Under the pieces are notes generated by a model that saw only the letters and a list, made by a program, of their open reading frames with translations, ran no database searches and was not told where the DNA came from. From Marinilabilia sp964403175 (lineage in GTDB: Bacteria; Bacteroidota; Bacteroidia; Bacteroidales; Marinilabiliaceae): 53,599 nucleotides of DNA. Each line of letters begins with the position of its first letter. The first letter of the stretch is position 1. Shown one piece after another: positions 51,701 to 53,599 of the stretch. The stretch covers positions 1-53,599 of the forward strand of contig CAYOFH010000008.1 of NCBI GenBank assembly GCA_964403175.1, written 5' to 3'. Made by a program: the position numbers and the translations under genes.

Positions 51701-53599
51701 TAATCACTCCGTCAACAAGCAGAGAATCCTGGTTATTGCTAATTTTAAGCACTGTAAATGTGTTGTCAGTACTATCATTTTCAACTCCGATATCTCCGCT
51801 AAGGATGGTCGGATTGTTTAACCAGTTGCGGTCTTCTCTGGATGATCCATAACCATCAAAACCTCCATACAGTTTTACCCCATTCTTCAATTCAAAACTA
51901 GCCTCTCTGTCAGTATTATAAGTTGGTTTATAAGTACCTGCGGCTACCCATATCTCGTCATTTTTAATGGCCATTTTCAAGGCATCTTTCAGGTCAATGG
52001 CATTCAACCAGGAAGTACCATTGCCTCTTGCACCCGGTTTAACATATATCGGTTGATTACGGTAAATGGTAAAAGTTCTCTTATCCGACCAGTTTTGAAA
52101 TTCCAGTTCGTCAACACTACATACACGCCAGGTTACAACATCGGCAGGAGACAGCCCGGTCATTTCATACTCAAACCCGGTAAGATCTTCCATTATTTGA
52201 GGTTCACCATCGTTAATTGTGTATTCTATTTCATAAGTATTAATATTGTCCGGGATTGAGTCGCCCCAACCCCATGCTAAAGAAACACTGGTAACATCTG
52301 CTTCGAAATAAGAATTCTCAGCAGGTGTTTTAAGTTCAGGAGAAATAACCCATCCTTCTGAGGTGCCAATATCCACAATATCTTCCTGAATTCTGGAGTA
52401 TCCATGATAATCGGTTATCATCCAATCAGGCACATTCTCAGTGCTACCCGCATTTATGGCAGGACTACCCTCTTTTAATCTGAAATCATCATTCGCAGGA
52501 TCAACAAAATCAGGATTTTGGGAAATATTATCATCTCCACTATAGGCGCCGCTGTAAATGGAATTGGTAACATCTGCCCAATATGAAAAATCATTGTAAC
52601 CCCATTCAGCAGAATTCCCCCACGCGATAGAATTATTTACAATTGCATTATTACCGTAAACAGCCCCGCCTTCAGCACCAGAAATATTTCCGTACCATAC
52701 ACAATTATAAAACTGTATATTACCTTGGGCAGACACTGCTCCTCCATCATCACCTGATTCATTGTCCGTAAAGATTACATTCCCAAATTGAGCCTGACTC
52801 TCATAATTTCCATAAACTGCCCCGCCATCATCGACAGCATAATTATTTCGAAACCAAACATTCCTCAAAATCGGAGAAGCCCACTCCAATAAGAGACCAC
52901 CCCCATCCATATTGTCCTCATCGGCATACCCTTTTTCAATTATTAGCCCATCAATCACAGTATTTAGGGTTATTGGCTCTGTCTGGCTTCCAATCACCTG
53001 AACGACATGATAGCTATTATCATTATCGACATCTTCTTCCCCTATTTCACCACTCAGGATAGTCTGATTTTTAACCAAATTTCGTTCGGAAAATGTCGTT
53101 TCGGTTCCGGCAAAACCTCCAAACAGCTTCACATTCTCCTTTAATTCAAAGAAAATATTTCGATCGTCTGTATTGGTCGGTTTGTAAGTTCCCGCTGCAA
53201 CCCAGATAGAATCTCCCGTTACAGCTGCCTTCAATGCAGCTTCCAAATCCATTGCATTTGCCCATGAAGATCCGTCTCCGGTTCCGTTGGGCACCACGTA
53301 GATCGGATGTCCGCGATGAATGATAAAAGAGGATTCAGAAGACCAGTTGATCAAACCTGTTTCATCCTGATATCCCACACGCCACATAACACTGTCGAGT
53401 GACTGAAGTCCGCTTAATGCATACTGCTGTACAGCAATATTTTCTACCAGAAATGTATCGCTGTTCACAATATATTCAATCTGATAAGAGGAGATATCCT
53501 CAGCAAATGGAGCATCAACAGTCCATTCTAAAAGTACCTGAGCTGACTCTTCGATGCTTGCCACAGAGCCTTCTTCCGGAGATAAGATGGTCGGAACAA
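48765..53599 (-). CDS. Large T9SS type A cargo with three fibronectin/beta-helix modules (partial)
   Basis: The reading frame runs through the right edge without a stop, so the N-terminus and signal peptide are missing; over 1,600 residues are seen. Three similar modules, each a FnIII-like domain then a right-handed beta-helix of the Pmp/choice-of-anchor type, lie at about 53599-52350, 52350-51110 and 51100-49810. Each helix starts with a variant of IYV.P...G.G.SW..A.DL..AL, then D.IWVAAGTYKPT, LYGGF.G, and GGAVY...N motifs, ending SPAINAG. Then come an SbsA-like Ig domain (about 49800-49510), a PKD/Ig-like domain, and a type A sorting domain (about 49010-48765) with VSPNPVASG, RLYDMRGA and SGVYLLQIEY. 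Predicted surface-anchored adhesin or polysaccharide-binding protein. Confidence 0.88.
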   Translation of the reverse strand, partial: VPTILSPEEGSVASIEESAQVLLEWTVDAPFAEDISSYQIEYIVNSDTFLVENIAVQQYALSGLQSLDSVMWRVGYQDETGLINWSSESSFIIHRGHPIYVVPNGTGDGSSWANAMDLEAALKAAVTGDSIWVAAGTYKPTNTDDRNIFFELKENVKLFGGFAGTETTFSERNLVKNQTILSGEIGEEDVDNDNSYHVVQVIGSQTEPITLNTVIDGLIIEKGYADEDNMDGGGLLLEWASPILRNVWFRNNYAVDDGGAVYGNYESQAQFGNVIFTDNESGDDGGAVSAQGNIQFYNCVWYGNISGAEGGAVYGNNAIVNNSIAWGNSAEWGYNDFSYWADVTNSIYSGAYSGDDNISQNPDFVDPANDDFRLKEGSPAINAGSTENVPDWMITDYHGYSRIQEDIVDIGTSEGWVISPELKTPAENSYFEADVTSVSLAWGWGDSIPDNINTYEIEYTINDGEPQIMEDLTGFEYEMTGLSPADVVTWRVCSVDELEFQNWSDKRTFTIYRNQPIYVKPGARGNGTSWLNAIDLKDALKMAIKNDEIWVAAGTYKPTYNTDREASFELKNGVKLYGGFDGYGSSREDRNWLNNPTILSGDIGVENDSTDNTFTVLKISNNQDSLLVDGVIIEDGNADRSFNNDGGGLLIASSSLITIQNVWLRNNHASDDGGAVYVGNDSNPKFVNVIFSGNKSGDDGGAVYASHTSEFYNCVWYGNYSGYWGGAVYGDVSIITNSIAWANEAERDYDDFYDEDEVSHSIFKNADNNNGNTSEDPLFLDPRNAVFNLSIGSPAINAGNNELVPESVDYDFAGFDRIYGENVDLGPFEHVHLENISPLPQGSGTKEFNMLGMLELSWGITDGTMAPDLNIPDNFDFQLKLWKEGEDENLLQEGPFSPQDGMPGTNNSTHVWELESGNTYFWSIGLDYGSYAVWSEPTTFYIGHDHAIKVKEGNNGTTGKTWTDAFGSLPEALDYAIPGDEIWVAAGTYYPVTPADPNNVTQAEREEALSLKPGLLVYGGFAGDESNARDRNHLENPTILSGDIGVPVDNSDNSVNLIRNEFEASAPLQDGAIVEGFIFEGATGSAIYNVNASPSVEYSVFRDNQGVYGGAVYNESSSPRFFNVLFHNNKASENGGAIYADVNSKPELLSSTITDNTATTTGGLSGIFDVKNSIVYGNENGQFSNEESEVVYSCVEEGYEGEENISFDPMWTDPDNNDYTLQEFSPCIDQGNQSYFTEMFSYDLAKQSRTHWMNTDMGAFEVQEIGKLEVVETSISTDSPVDFIDSLFLRFNQPIALDTAVSPVFDPALEFELKVSEEDSTVLIISHPGLQASSDYHLELPGGQVSLANNDKIIQWFLNYDFTTRSCIPVALSVENPDVAVCPRTSVTLEADVSGDALDYFWVFNQEDTLSRDVDSLLIDTVMPENAGEYVLKVTDWCGTSDEVTVNLQYKSGTELVVPAPKWNTVYFVDNNTGNLSDFKWYLNGEEVGTKQYLDTKSLDYGELSVVAYDEASQCLVYGEVGQLKSASLKSALVSPNPVASGNPVDIVLPEISEKSRIRLYDMRGAKLIDQEYVESSILQLENTDFSSGVYLLQIEYNDGFIENKKLIIE

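Overview
The window looks like a chromosomal segment from a marine or anaerobic member of the Bacteroidota, most likely Marinilabiliales or a neighbouring order. The grounds are: Bacteroidetes-type promoters (TAnnTTTG, with a clear TTTG-N19/20-TAnnTTTG or TAnnTTCG before two genes), two type IX secretion system (T9SS) cargo proteins with both known kinds of C-terminal sorting domain, a PorP/SprF partner, an FklB-like lipoprotein, and SDR-type mannonate/fructuronate enzymes. The rank below phylum is inference.

Layout. 1-8.4 kb: housekeeping genes, mostly on the minus strand: a pterin/folate cluster (folK, a FolB/FolX-family gene, a FolM-like reductase), free methionine-R-sulfoxide reductase, an unknown lipoprotein, an ECF sigma factor, a nucleotidyltransferase-like protein, a plant-type MTA nucleosidase and DNA polymerase IV. 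9-10.6 kb: an MnmC2-type tRNA methyltransferase and an FKBP lipoprotein. 11.1-28.5 kb: a large hexuronate catabolic region. It begins with a DUF4861 lipoprotein and two decayed genes (kduD-like and kduI remnants). The apparent operon uxaC-kdgK-eda-SDR(uxuB-type)-uxuA-pfkB follows, then a LarA-family (DUF2088) enzyme, 6-phosphogluconate dehydrogenase, a TRAP transporter (dctPQM), a LacI regulator and a UxaE-type tagaturonate epimerase. 28.9-29.7 kb: a DUF434 protein. 30.5-42 kb: a giant repeat adhesin of about 3,500 residues, interrupted by a 100-N assembly gap, with its PorP/SprF-like partner. 42.2-47.3 kb: an FAD/Fe-S oxidoreductase, recA and a PrxQ/Bcp peroxiredoxin. 47.7-53.6 kb: a beta-barrel protein and a second huge T9SS cargo with three beta-helix modules, whose 5' end lies outside the window.

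How the uronate genes fit together. Glucuronate and galacturonate probably enter through the TRAP transporter. UxaC isomerises them to fructuronate and tagaturonate. UxaE converts tagaturonate to fructuronate, so the altronate enzymes UxaB and UxaA are not needed, and neither is present. The SDR reduces fructuronate to mannonate, UxuA dehydrates it to KDG, KdgK phosphorylates it and Eda cleaves KDPG. The unexpected part is the LarA-family protein, with the nickel-pincer ligands conserved at the family spacing, directly before gnd and after an extra PfkB kinase. Mannonate and gluconate are C2 epimers, and the LarA superfamily contains a D-gluconate 2-epimerase. I therefore propose a side branch mannonate -> gluconate -> 6-phosphogluconate -> ribulose-5-phosphate. 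This is inference from gene context and family chemistry and is the most interesting hypothesis here.

Other structure: a 12-base word repeated four times on one strand in the first 8.7 kb, a ~130-bp dispersed intergenic repeat in two inverted copies, a perfect 25-bp inverted repeat, a MITE-like palindrome inside the uronate region, and several intrinsic terminators. I saw no tRNA, rRNA, CRISPR array or intact insertion sequence.
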